From assembly GCA_046542355.1 (NCBI GenBank), contig JBKHBN010000023.1:1-28153 (forward strand): a stretch of DNA of 28,153 bases. Reading direction: 5' to 3'. The position numbers were made by a program, and so were the translations under genes. This DNA comes from UBA1672 sp046542355. GTDB lineage: Bacteria > Pseudomonadota > Alphaproteobacteria > Micavibrionales > Micavibrionaceae. Below the pieces are notes generated by a model. It was given only the letters and a program-made list of their open reading frames with translations. It searched no databases and was not told the DNA's origin. How positions within the stretch are numbered: position 1 is the first letter of the stretch; each line of letters opens with the position of its first letter. Positions 14,953-22,601 of this stretch are shown piece by piece.

Positions 14953-15624
14953 CTAAAATTTATGAGTGTCCAGTTCCTTTGGCCCGAGAACTTTGACTTC
15001 TTCGTGCTTATTATTGAATCTACGGTAATGCCCTCGCAATCTGGGGTGTCTTACTTCACTAAAGTCTATGGACTTTATAACAGAGAGAAAAGCAGGATGC
15101 CATTTATCAAACACGGTTTCTTCGGCAGAACATTCAGCAATATAGGCACGGTCATGATATAATGAGGCAAACATTACAGCACGCTTACGTACCAATGTGC
15201 CTTCCGCGGTTTCATAGCTGGCTTCTGCCATACTGGCATGCCCACGCCCTAAACCCGAGTAATCTTTGAATGTGTCTATGAACACATTGTTGTAATCTCC
15301 CAGATATGTATCCCAGAATTTTCTGCTATAGGCGACTTTCTGAATATCAGAATCAAACTTACCGGGATAGATTACAAAACGCTTGTCTTTGCGTACCCGC
15401 ACGCGACAGGTCGCAAAATCATTCGAGCCAGGGGCTGCTATCACAATATGATCGTCCGGTTCTTGGTTGTTAATACGTTTCCATGTATCAGGGAATGTTA
15501 GCGAAAAGCGCTCATCACGATCTTCATAGAAGAATACCTCTGCATGAGCAAATGTTGACAACGTTGAAACACACAAAGCTCCTAAAGCCAGCCCTTTAAG
15601 TAAAGATTTTGATATACTAAACAT
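14953..15624 (-). CDS. Exported protein of unknown function
   Basis: A 223-residue protein with a clear Sec signal peptide: basic N-region, hydrophobic core LLKGLALGALCVSTLSTF, and a signal peptidase I site after AHA at about residue 28. The mature part starts with a segment (RDERFSLTFPDTWKRI) like the opening strands of PsbP- or DcrB-type folds, and it contains two Cys (ATCRVRVR and IAECSAEE) that may form a disulfide. The C-terminus is basic (RGHYRRFNNKHEEVK). I cannot name the family. It is in line with trpS upstream and the nfu gene downstream, with gaps of about 125 bp on both sides, so it may be its own transcript. It is likely periplasmic. Confidence 0.75.
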   Translation of the reverse strand: MFSISKSLLKGLALGALCVSTLSTFAHAEVFFYEDRDERFSLTFPDTWKRINNQEPDDHIVIAAPGSNDFATCRVRVRKDKRFVIYPGKFDSDIQKVAYSRKFWDTYLGDYNNVFIDTFKDYSGLGRGHASMAEASYETAEGTLVRKRAVMFASLYHDRAYIAECSAEETVFDKWHPAFLSVIKSIDFSEVRHPRLRGHYRRFNNKHEEVKVLGPKELDTHKF

Positions 15625-15748
15625 TATTAAACAGTCCCAGATAATTTAACGCCGGAGCTATTGTGCTCTTTCCTGCGAAAAAATGCAAATATCTTCTTAC
15701 CTTAATATGTATATTTACCTATATTTGCGGCTCTTTATGCGGATTTGT

Positions 15749-16756
15749 TTATGCAGATTTCAAAAAGCCCATTATATTTTGAACCTCAGATAAGACAGGG
15801 GCTGCGATCTCACGCGCCTGAAGAGCCCCTGCACGCAGAGCCGTTTCAATCTGCGCTTTATCATCAAGCAACTCATTCATACGCTTTGTGATTGGCTCAA
15901 GGTGAGCTACAGCCAAATCAATAAGCGCCGACTTGAAGCTCCCAAACTGCTGTCCGGCGAACTGCTCTACAACTTCTTCTTTGTTTATGCCTGCCAAAGC
16001 CGCGTATATTGTCACGAGGTTCAACGCTTCAGGTCGCCCATCAAGCTCTTGCAGGGTTTCCGGCAGCGGGTCAGCATCGGTTTTTGCCTTTTTGATCTTT
16101 TTGGCGATCACGTCGGGTGTATCTATGAGATTGATCCGGCTCATATCTGAATCAGCAGATTTACTCATCTTGCTTGTACCGTCGCGCAGTGACATCACCC
16201 GCGGTGCAGGGCCTGCAATTACCGGTTCAGGTTGCGGAAAGAACTCTATGCCGTAGCGCGTGTTAAATGTTGAAGCCAGATCACGCGCCAGCTCCAGATG
16301 TTGTTTTTGGTCTTCCCCGACAGGAACATGGGTCGTTTTGTAAATCAATATATCCGCCGCCATAAGCACCGGATAAGAAAACAAGCCCAATCCAGCACGC
16401 TCCTTGTTTTTACCCGCCTTGTCCTTGAACTGGGTCATACGCTCAAGCTTGCCCATCTGAGCCATGGTTGCAAAAAGCCACATGAGCTGGGAATGCTCCG
16501 GCACATGAGACTGAACAAAGAGTGTGGATTTTTTCGGGTCAATGCCAGCGGCCATATAAGCAGCCGCTATTTCCAAAGTTGCCTGCTTCAGTGCTCCAGT
16601 ATCATAGGGCATCGTTATGGCGTGTAAGTCTACAACACAATACAGGCAGCGCGCATCCATATCATTTTGAAAATCAACCCAGTTTTTGAGCGCGCCAAGA
16701 TAGTTTCCCAAATGGAGCTGGCTGGTTGGCTGCATACCTGATAAAATACGTTTCAT
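15749..16756 (-). CDS. trpS: Tryptophanyl-tRNA synthetase
   Basis: This class Ic synthetase charges tRNA-Trp. It has 335 residues, the usual bacterial length. The HIGH-equivalent is LHLGN at 14-18 within SGMQPTSQLHLGNYLGAL. The KMSKS loop is intact at 196-200. GEDQKQHLELARD (147-159) and the segment FSYPVLMAADILIY are family signatures. It follows murJ by 56 bp in the same direction, an order also found in other alphaproteobacteria, and may be co-transcribed with it. Confidence 0.97.
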   Translation of the reverse strand: MKRILSGMQPTSQLHLGNYLGALKNWVDFQNDMDARCLYCVVDLHAITMPYDTGALKQATLEIAAAYMAAGIDPKKSTLFVQSHVPEHSQLMWLFATMAQMGKLERMTQFKDKAGKNKERAGLGLFSYPVLMAADILIYKTTHVPVGEDQKQHLELARDLASTFNTRYGIEFFPQPEPVIAGPAPRVMSLRDGTSKMSKSADSDMSRINLIDTPDVIAKKIKKAKTDADPLPETLQELDGRPEALNLVTIYAALAGINKEEVVEQFAGQQFGSFKSALIDLAVAHLEPITKRMNELLDDKAQIETALRAGALQAREIAAPVLSEVQNIMGFLKSA

Positions 16757-16812
16757 ATCAATACTCTTCTTGTTTTTTTGTGCTTTGCTTTTATGTTCTG
16801 GCCGATATTATA

Positions 16813-18357
16813 TTAGCGCTTTATCAAATACCGCCTAAGCTCTGAAATGCTTACAACTTTTGTTGATATAATCAACCCCGAATACAGCGCCATACCGGAT
16901 ATGATAATCAGCGCTAAAACACTTGCCTTGTATAGCGCTATATCACCATGAATAATGTTATAAAAAACGGCGTTCAGGATATACACCCCACCTCCCATAA
17001 TGCAAGATGAAAGTACTATTTTAGGTGCATTCCTGATGAACTTGGCATCAAATCGCGCCGCGCTATTGCCTTTTAATGCACCTATATGAAGGACAAACTG
17101 CAACCATCCTGTTAGAGCCGTGCCCAGTGCGATACCGGCAACGCCTATGATCTGTATAAGCAGCACGCTCAGAATAATATTAAGCACGGTCGCTATCACG
17201 GAAATACGCACCGGAGTTTTTGTGTCCTCACGCGCCCAATGCGCTGTTGAAAAAACCTTAATGGCGATGTATGACGGTAGCCCTATCGCATATGCTCTTA
17301 AAACACCCGCGCTTGCAGCGCTGTCTATTGCATCAAAAGCGCCGCGCTCAAACAGGATTGTTATCAAGGTCAGGGGCATGACCAGAAGAGCAACCGATGC
17401 AGGTAGCGCAAGCAAGAGGCAATATTCAAGCGCCCGGTTAAACAAATCCCGCGCCTGCGTTATGTCTTCCTGAAGCATGGCACGTGATAACATAGGCAAG
17501 AGCGCTGTTCCCACTGCTATGCCAACGACACCGAGCGGAAGCTGGTTAAGGCGATCTGCATAATACAGGTATGAGATTGCACCTTCACCTAAAAAAGAGG
17601 CCATGATAATGTCAGCAAACAGGTTAATATGCACCACGCCTGCTCCAATTACAGCTGGCCCCATCAAGCGAAACATTTTTCTTATGTCAGTGTTGAACCT
17701 TGGAATCGCAATCTTTAAACGCATTCCCGCCTTGCGCGCGCACAAAAAAAGAAAAGCCAGTTGTAATATTCCGGCTACCATAAGACCATATGCCATGGCG
17801 TGCCCAACCGTTTGAAATGCACCACTAAGCAGCAACGCTGTTATAAGAGAGAGATTAAAAATGGTTGGTGCAAATGCAAAGGGTGCAAAACGATCCATCG
17901 CATTCAAGACGCCTCCAAGTAGTGCTGCCAGAGAAATAAACGGTAGATACGGGAATGTTATACGGCTTAATTCAACAGCAAGGACAGTGCGCTGTAGGTC
18001 ACCAGTGAATCCGGGTGCTATGAGCGCTATTATATAGGGCATAAACACAAGCGCCAAAGCCGTAAATACGCTTAGGAGCGTCAGCATTACCATGAAAGCG
18101 TTACTGGCAAATGCATCTGCGCTGTTTTGTGTTCCGGTTTCTCTTGCCTTGGAATACATCGGCACGAAAGCGATGCTAAATGCGCCCTCGGCTGTGATCC
18201 TGCGAAAGAAATTGGGCAGTTTAAGCGCAACGAAAAACGCATCTGCTACAGGTCCGGCGCCAAGATAGGCAGCGGTCAAGACATCGCGTACAAACCCGGC
18301 AATGCGTGATAATGCAGTCATTCCTGCGACGGTTAACATCGCCTTTGCAAGTTTCAT
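16813..18357 (-). CDS. murJ: Lipid II flippase MurJ (MviN)
   Basis: MurJ flips the peptidoglycan precursor lipid II across the inner membrane and is essential in most bacteria. The 514 residues are almost wholly hydrophobic, with about 14 membrane segments of the MOP superfamily. The N-terminus (AGMTALSRIAGFVRDVLTAAYLGAG), the following ADAFFVALKLPNFFRRITAEGAFSIAFVP and the segment YYADRLNQLPLGVVGIAVGTALLP are strongly conserved signatures. The Arg and Glu residues of the FRRITAEGAF region line the central cavity in known structures. It diverges from ubiE across a 163-bp gap and precedes trpS. Confidence 0.96.
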   Translation of the reverse strand: MKLAKAMLTVAGMTALSRIAGFVRDVLTAAYLGAGPVADAFFVALKLPNFFRRITAEGAFSIAFVPMYSKARETGTQNSADAFASNAFMVMLTLLSVFTALALVFMPYIIALIAPGFTGDLQRTVLAVELSRITFPYLPFISLAALLGGVLNAMDRFAPFAFAPTIFNLSLITALLLSGAFQTVGHAMAYGLMVAGILQLAFLFLCARKAGMRLKIAIPRFNTDIRKMFRLMGPAVIGAGVVHINLFADIIMASFLGEGAISYLYYADRLNQLPLGVVGIAVGTALLPMLSRAMLQEDITQARDLFNRALEYCLLLALPASVALLVMPLTLITILFERGAFDAIDSAASAGVLRAYAIGLPSYIAIKVFSTAHWAREDTKTPVRISVIATVLNIILSVLLIQIIGVAGIALGTALTGWLQFVLHIGALKGNSAARFDAKFIRNAPKIVLSSCIMGGGVYILNAVFYNIIHGDIALYKASVLALIIISGMALYSGLIISTKVVSISELRRYLIKR

Positions 18358-18520
18358 GTCGTCTCATCTTTCATTCAGGATCTTTGTGTGTGCTTCATTA
18401 GAATAGATAAGGACTGATTTGTGTAAAGTCCAGATACAAAACTCCGTTTACTTTTAGTACTTATCGTGGGATAGATAAACTTCTTAGCCTGTCTTTACAA
18501 AAAAGTTAGTATATTAGAGC

Positions 18521-19288
18521 ATGAAAAATCCTGAAAAATCCTGGTTTGGGCGCGAAAAAGTTACGCCGGAGGAAAAAACAAGGAATGTTATTGGTGTTTT
18601 TGACAGCGTTGCTTCGCGCTATGACCTTATGAATGATGCTATGAGTATGGGCATTCACAGGCTGTGGAAGGATCATTTTGTCCGCTGTATAAATCCCCGT
18701 TCTCATATGGTTTCCGGACGACCCGTTGATTACCTTGATGTTGCCGGCGGCACTGGAGATATTGCCTTTCGACTGCGCAGGACAATGGGTTCAGGTGCCA
18801 ATATTACGCTATGTGATTTAAATGACACCATGTTACAAGTGGGTCGTGAGCGCGCTCAGGACAATGGATGGATTGATGATTTTAACTGGGTTACAGGAAA
18901 TGCCGAGGCCTTGCCTATTCCTGATGAGAGTATAGATATCTACACGATTTCCTTTGGCTTGCGTAACGTCACGCATATCGATACAGCTTTACAGGAAGCA
19001 CATCGCGTTCTACGCAAAGGCGGGCGTTTCTTCTGCCTTGAATTTAGCCGCGTGCACCCGGCGGTATTTTCTCGAATATACGATCTATACTCTTATGAAT
19101 TTATTCCACGCCTTGGCGAGTATATTGCCGGTGACCGCGAGAGTTACCAGTATCTTGTCGAGAGCATCCGCGCCTTCCCCGAACAGGCTGAATTATGCGA
19201 TCGTATTCGACAGGCCGGTTTTAACCGCGTCAAGCATCACAACCTTACCATGGGCGTTGTTGCCATACATCAGGGAAAAAAGGTATAA
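18521..19288 (+). CDS. ubiE: Ubiquinone/menaquinone methyltransferase UbiE
   Basis: UbiE performs the C-methylation in ubiquinone (and, where present, menaquinone) synthesis. The protein has 255 residues. The SAM site is YLDVAGGTGDIAFRL at 71-85. Family signatures are FDSVASRYDLMNDAMSMGIHRLWK (27-50), the FGLRNVTH segment and RVLRKGGRFFCLEFS. No convincing Shine-Dalgarno sequence precedes the ATG, so translation may depend on a short leader. In many alphaproteobacteria ubiE is followed by ubiB, coaBC and dut. Here ubiB is absent and an unrecognised acidic protein gene takes its place. Confidence 0.95.
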   Translation: MKNPEKSWFGREKVTPEEKTRNVIGVFDSVASRYDLMNDAMSMGIHRLWKDHFVRCINPRSHMVSGRPVDYLDVAGGTGDIAFRLRRTMGSGANITLCDLNDTMLQVGRERAQDNGWIDDFNWVTGNAEALPIPDESIDIYTISFGLRNVTHIDTALQEAHRVLRKGGRFFCLEFSRVHPAVFSRIYDLYSYEFIPRLGEYIAGDRESYQYLVESIRAFPEQAELCDRIRQAGFNRVKHHNLTMGVVAIHQGKKV

Positions 19289-19435
19289 TGTACTCATAAA
19301 GGTTGAATTTTGAGCGCATTTTTGCTCTACTTGACTGATTATGTAGTGTTAACAGGAACGCTGGCTCGTGTGCTTTTATTCGAGTGTAAGGGCTGTGGCC
19401 TGATTAGAGGTGTTTTAACGAAAGAGGGTTCGGCC

Positions 19436-20569
19436 ATGTGTAATTTTACACGTTCAATTCTTTACTCAACTATGGTGCTCGCCGCCGGGCTTGTTGCCAT
19501 ATTCTCAATATATAACAGCGTTTCTGTATCGCCTGATGGTTCGGCTGTTTCCCAGATTTCTCCAGCGGCTGGTGACAGCACTCTGGGGGTTAGCTATAGT
19601 GAAAGCTCGGAGACACTGGAACATTCCACCCCTGAAACTGGTGATACTAATTTGCGCGGCGTTGTTGATGATATCAATTCTGCCATTGATTCCCAGCCCG
19701 CTGAAGATATTGAACTTGATGACGTAAAAGAAAAATCTGCTATTGAAAGCGATCAGCATGGCAGCTACGAGGTCGCCGTCAGGGATTGGGATGACGTAAA
19801 GGATTTTTACGATCATAAAAGGATTGGCAAGTTTGAAGACAGGCCAATCCATGACGAGCAGGAAACAGGTGCAAATACGGGCACCCCAGATGTAAATCCG
19901 CCGATCCCATTTGATGACATGACCCCGGAAGAACAGGATCAATACATTGAGTCAACAATGGGGCAAAACCCTGATGCTTATTCTGACTCAGTGCTAAATG
20001 AAGCATTAGATGGGCAAACCCTAGATGAGTATACTGACCAACAAACCCAAGCTGCAATGGACGCGATGGGGGAAGAGCTCGAAGACGATCCGGCACCAGA
20101 AAACACGGCAGAATATCAAGAGGCAGAGGCAAATTTTGATAAGGCACTTACCGAAAACCGGGGAAGCGACGAAGTTAAAGCAGAAGGCGCAGCCAACCTT
20201 AGTGAGCATAGTGTTCAGCAGGATCTCAGTGATAGTGCGAACAGCGATCCTGCCTATAATGTTCCAGCGGACTCACACACTGTTACGGAAACCGTCACCT
20301 ATGAAGATCCAGATAGTCCTACAGGTTATCGGACTGAAACAATAACAACCACCCAATCTACGGGGCAAACATGTGAGGAAACTGGTGATCCAGATAATCC
20401 GCTAGATTGTCGTCCGACAACGATTCGGGATGATTTTACGGAGGAGAGTGGTCAGCGGATTTATGAAGAATGGGTGGATGATGGTAGAACAAGAACCACA
20501 AGTCGCCCTGCAACGATTGAGGACATTATCAACAGGGAAGCAGAGGGGTCTATTGAGCGTAACTACTAA
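19436..20569 (+). CDS. Large acidic membrane-anchored or secreted protein, unrecognised
   Basis: From ATG 19436, with GAGGG 7-8 nt upstream, this gene encodes 377 residues. The frame is also open to a TTG at 19310, but that extension looks non-coding. A single hydrophobic segment at about 8-27 (ILYSTMVLAAGLVAIFSIY) acts as signal anchor or uncleaved signal, without a lipobox. The rest is hydrophilic and strongly acidic, poor in hydrophobic core residues and largely low in complexity, which suggests long disordered regions outside the inner membrane. The C-terminal part (about 282-377) is different: Thr-rich alternating patterns such as TVTETVTYED, YRTETITTTQ and DDGRTRTTSR, with two Cys 13 residues apart (CEETGDPDNPLDC), which suggests beta strands. 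I recognise no family. An intrinsic terminator follows it. Confidence 0.7.
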   Translation: MCNFTRSILYSTMVLAAGLVAIFSIYNSVSVSPDGSAVSQISPAAGDSTLGVSYSESSETLEHSTPETGDTNLRGVVDDINSAIDSQPAEDIELDDVKEKSAIESDQHGSYEVAVRDWDDVKDFYDHKRIGKFEDRPIHDEQETGANTGTPDVNPPIPFDDMTPEEQDQYIESTMGQNPDAYSDSVLNEALDGQTLDEYTDQQTQAAMDAMGEELEDDPAPENTAEYQEAEANFDKALTENRGSDEVKAEGAANLSEHSVQQDLSDSANSDPAYNVPADSHTVTETVTYEDPDSPTGYRTETITTTQSTGQTCEETGDPDNPLDCRPTTIRDDFTEESGQRIYEEWVDDGRTRTTSRPATIEDIINREAEGSIERNY

Positions 20570-20675
20570 TGATTAAGCCATGGGCGCAGGAGACGCTATG
20601 TAACCGCGCTTTCCCTGTTGTCTGATCTGGACTTGTCTGATTTCCCAAAGCACATACAAGCAAATATAATTGAAC

Positions 20676-20712
20676 AAAAAAGAGTCTTGCTATATAACGC
20701 AAGGCTCTTTTT
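20676..20712 (+). terminator. Intrinsic terminator
   Basis: AGAGTCTTGC at 20681-20690 pairs with GCAAGGCTCT at 20699-20708 (10 bp, one G-T wobble) around an 8-nt loop. An A-run precedes it, and a T-run at 20708-20712 follows. It ends the ubiE/acidic-protein transcript and separates it from coaBC. This is the clearest terminator in the window. Confidence 0.88.
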
Positions 20713-20732
20713 AATGCGTGTAGTGTTTAAAA

Positions 20733-20750
20733 ATTTCATCATGGTGAAAT
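20733..20750 (+). promoter_or_regulatory. Palindrome before coaBC
   Basis: ATTTCA at 20733-20738 and TGAAAT at 20745-20750 are perfect arms around TCATGG, giving an 18-bp dyad. It lies between the terminator and the preferred coaBC start and overlaps the alternative ATG at 20749. It may be an operator or a short leader hairpin. Confidence 0.35.
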
Positions 20751-20763
20751 GCAGGGTGTCAAT

Positions 20764-21993
20764 ATGATAGCACATAAACGAATACTTCTGATTATTTCAG
20801 GGGGCATTGCGGCGTATAAATCCTTGGAGCTTATCAGGCTTTTGCGTAAAGCTGGTGCATGTGTCACCTGTGTATTAACAAAGGGCGGGGCGCAGTTTAT
20901 AACTCCTTTGAGTGTTGCTGCTTTATCGGAGAACAAAGTCTATGACGATTTATGGTCACTGAGCGACGAAACAGAAATGGGTCACATCCGCCTTAGCCGT
21001 GAGAACGATCTTGTTGTTGTGGCTCCAGCCAGTGCGAACCTTTTGGCGCAAATGACCTGTGGTCTGGCGCAGGATCTGGCCTCCACCCTTCTTCTGGCTT
21101 CGGATAAACCGATTATCGTTGCTCCGGCTATGAACCCGCTTATGTGGCATCACGATGCTACGCAGGCAAACTGTGATGTTTTGGAAAAACGGGGCATTCA
21201 ATTTATCGGCCCTGATCTGGGCGAGACCGCGTGCGGGGAAACCGGAGCCGGGCGCATGAGTGAGCCTGAGGATATATTTCAGGCAATTGCTGATTTCTTT
21301 TCTGAGAAACTATTAAAGGGGAAATCCGCTCTGGTTACTGCCGGGCCAACATATGAGGCGCTTGATCCGGTGCGTTTTATTGGCAATCGTTCCTCGGGGA
21401 AACAAGGATATGCGATAGCCAGAGCGCTCAAAGATGCGGGCGCGGATGTTACGCTGGTGAGCGGGCCTACGCAACACCCTGCCATAAATGGGGTGCACAT
21501 CATTCACATAGAAAGCGCAAGAGAGATGCTGGAGGCCTGCGAAAACGCCTTGCCCGTTGATCTTTGTATTTGCAGCGCCGCTGTCAGCGACTGGCGCGCC
21601 AAAGAGATCAACACGCATAAAATAAAAAAAGAAGCCGGCGCCCCTCCTCCTGCTATGCATTTTACCGAAAACCCTGATATTTTGAGCATTATTTCTACTC
21701 ATGTTGATAAACGCCCCTCTCTGGTGATCGGCTTTGCTGCAGAAACGCGTGATGTGCAAACAAATGCACGACGCAAGCTTGAGAGTAAGGGATGTGACTG
21801 GATTTTAGCCAATCTGGTTGGACGCGGTGATGATGGAGAGGAAAAAGCTTTTGGTTTGGATGAAAATCAAATATATTTGCTGACACGCACAGATGAGAGT
21901 CCAGAGCCTTGGGAGCGCATGTCAAAAATCGATGTTGCCCGGCGTCTGGTTTGCAGGATTTCAGATTATTTTAAATCCCAGGATATATCGTAG
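20764..21993 (+). CDS. coaBC: Bifunctional phosphopantothenoylcysteine synthetase/decarboxylase
   Basis: CoaBC joins cysteine to phosphopantothenate and then decarboxylates the product, two steps of coenzyme A synthesis. I start it at 20764 (MIAHKRILL), where CAGGGTG gives a ribosome binding site. An ATG at 20749 would add five residues but has no proper site. The N-terminal flavin-dependent decarboxylase domain has SGGIAAYKSLELIRLL, HIRLSRENDLVVVAPASANLLA and the substrate motif APAMNPLMW. CGETGAGRM follows. The C-terminal CTP-dependent synthetase domain contains LVTAGPTYEALDPVRFIGNRSSGKQGYAIA and the conserved Lys region HKIKK. dut follows after 45 bp. Confidence 0.96.
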   Translation: MIAHKRILLIISGGIAAYKSLELIRLLRKAGACVTCVLTKGGAQFITPLSVAALSENKVYDDLWSLSDETEMGHIRLSRENDLVVVAPASANLLAQMTCGLAQDLASTLLLASDKPIIVAPAMNPLMWHHDATQANCDVLEKRGIQFIGPDLGETACGETGAGRMSEPEDIFQAIADFFSEKLLKGKSALVTAGPTYEALDPVRFIGNRSSGKQGYAIARALKDAGADVTLVSGPTQHPAINGVHIIHIESAREMLEACENALPVDLCICSAAVSDWRAKEINTHKIKKEAGAPPPAMHFTENPDILSIISTHVDKRPSLVIGFAAETRDVQTNARRKLESKGCDWILANLVGRGDDGEEKAFGLDENQIYLLTRTDESPEPWERMSKIDVARRLVCRISDYFKSQDIS

Positions 21994-22038
21994 GGGTGCG
22001 TGTTATTTTAGTAACATTAAAAACTTCATTGGGGAAAT

Positions 22039-22536
22039 ATGAAAACAAATCAGGACGATACGCAAGAACGCCTTCTTGCAGACGATGACATTTTAGTTGC
22101 AATAAAGCCATTAGAGCATGCTGTAGGATTAAAACTTCCAAGCTATGCAACATCACAATCGGCCGGCATGGATTTAACTGCGGCTCTTGAAGAGGCCTTT
22201 GAGCTGGGATGTGGCGAGCGTGCTCTTATCCCTACAGGGCTGTCAGTTGCTTTGCCAGATGGGTTTGAAGCACAAATCCGCCCTCGCTCCGGTCTTGCTG
22301 CCAAACATGGTGTAAGCGTGCTTAATTCTCCAGGAACCATTGATGCGGATTATCGCGGCGAAGTGAAGGTGATTTTGATTAATCATGGTACAGGCCCTTT
22401 TACAATTGAGCGCGGCATGCGCATAGCGCAAATGGTTGTTAGCCGATTTTCACATGTAAACTGGCGCGTTGTTGAAGATCTTGATGTGCAAACGGAGCGC
22501 GGCGAAGGTGGTTTTGGCTCGACCGGGACAAAATAA
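22039..22536 (+). CDS. dut: Deoxyuridine triphosphatase
   Basis: This trimeric dUTPase hydrolyses dUTP to dUMP and pyrophosphate, which prevents uracil entering DNA and supplies dTMP synthesis. All five family motifs are visible: SAGMDLTAA (1), RPRSGLAAKHG (2), GTIDADYRGEVKVILINHG (3), GMRIAQMVV (4) and the C-terminal RGEGGFGSTG (5). The protein has 165 residues, with about 15 extra at the N-terminus compared with the shortest homologues. GGGGAA precedes the ATG by about 4 nt. The coaBC-dut pair is widespread in alpha- and gammaproteobacteria. Confidence 0.97.
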   Translation: MKTNQDDTQERLLADDDILVAIKPLEHAVGLKLPSYATSQSAGMDLTAALEEAFELGCGERALIPTGLSVALPDGFEAQIRPRSGLAAKHGVSVLNSPGTIDADYRGEVKVILINHGTGPFTIERGMRIAQMVVSRFSHVNWRVVEDLDVQTERGEGGFGSTGTK

Positions 22537-22601
22537 TCTGCAGGGCTTTACCCTAACCGCTAGCTCTTTAACTTTATAACTCAAGATAATAAGTCTTTGC
22601 T

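Noticed and set aside
19310..19435. Upstream extension of the acidic protein from a TTG
   Set aside because: The extension lacks a ribosome binding site, reads unlike the rest of the protein, and the ATG at 19436 has GAGGG at proper distance followed directly by a signal-anchor sequence.
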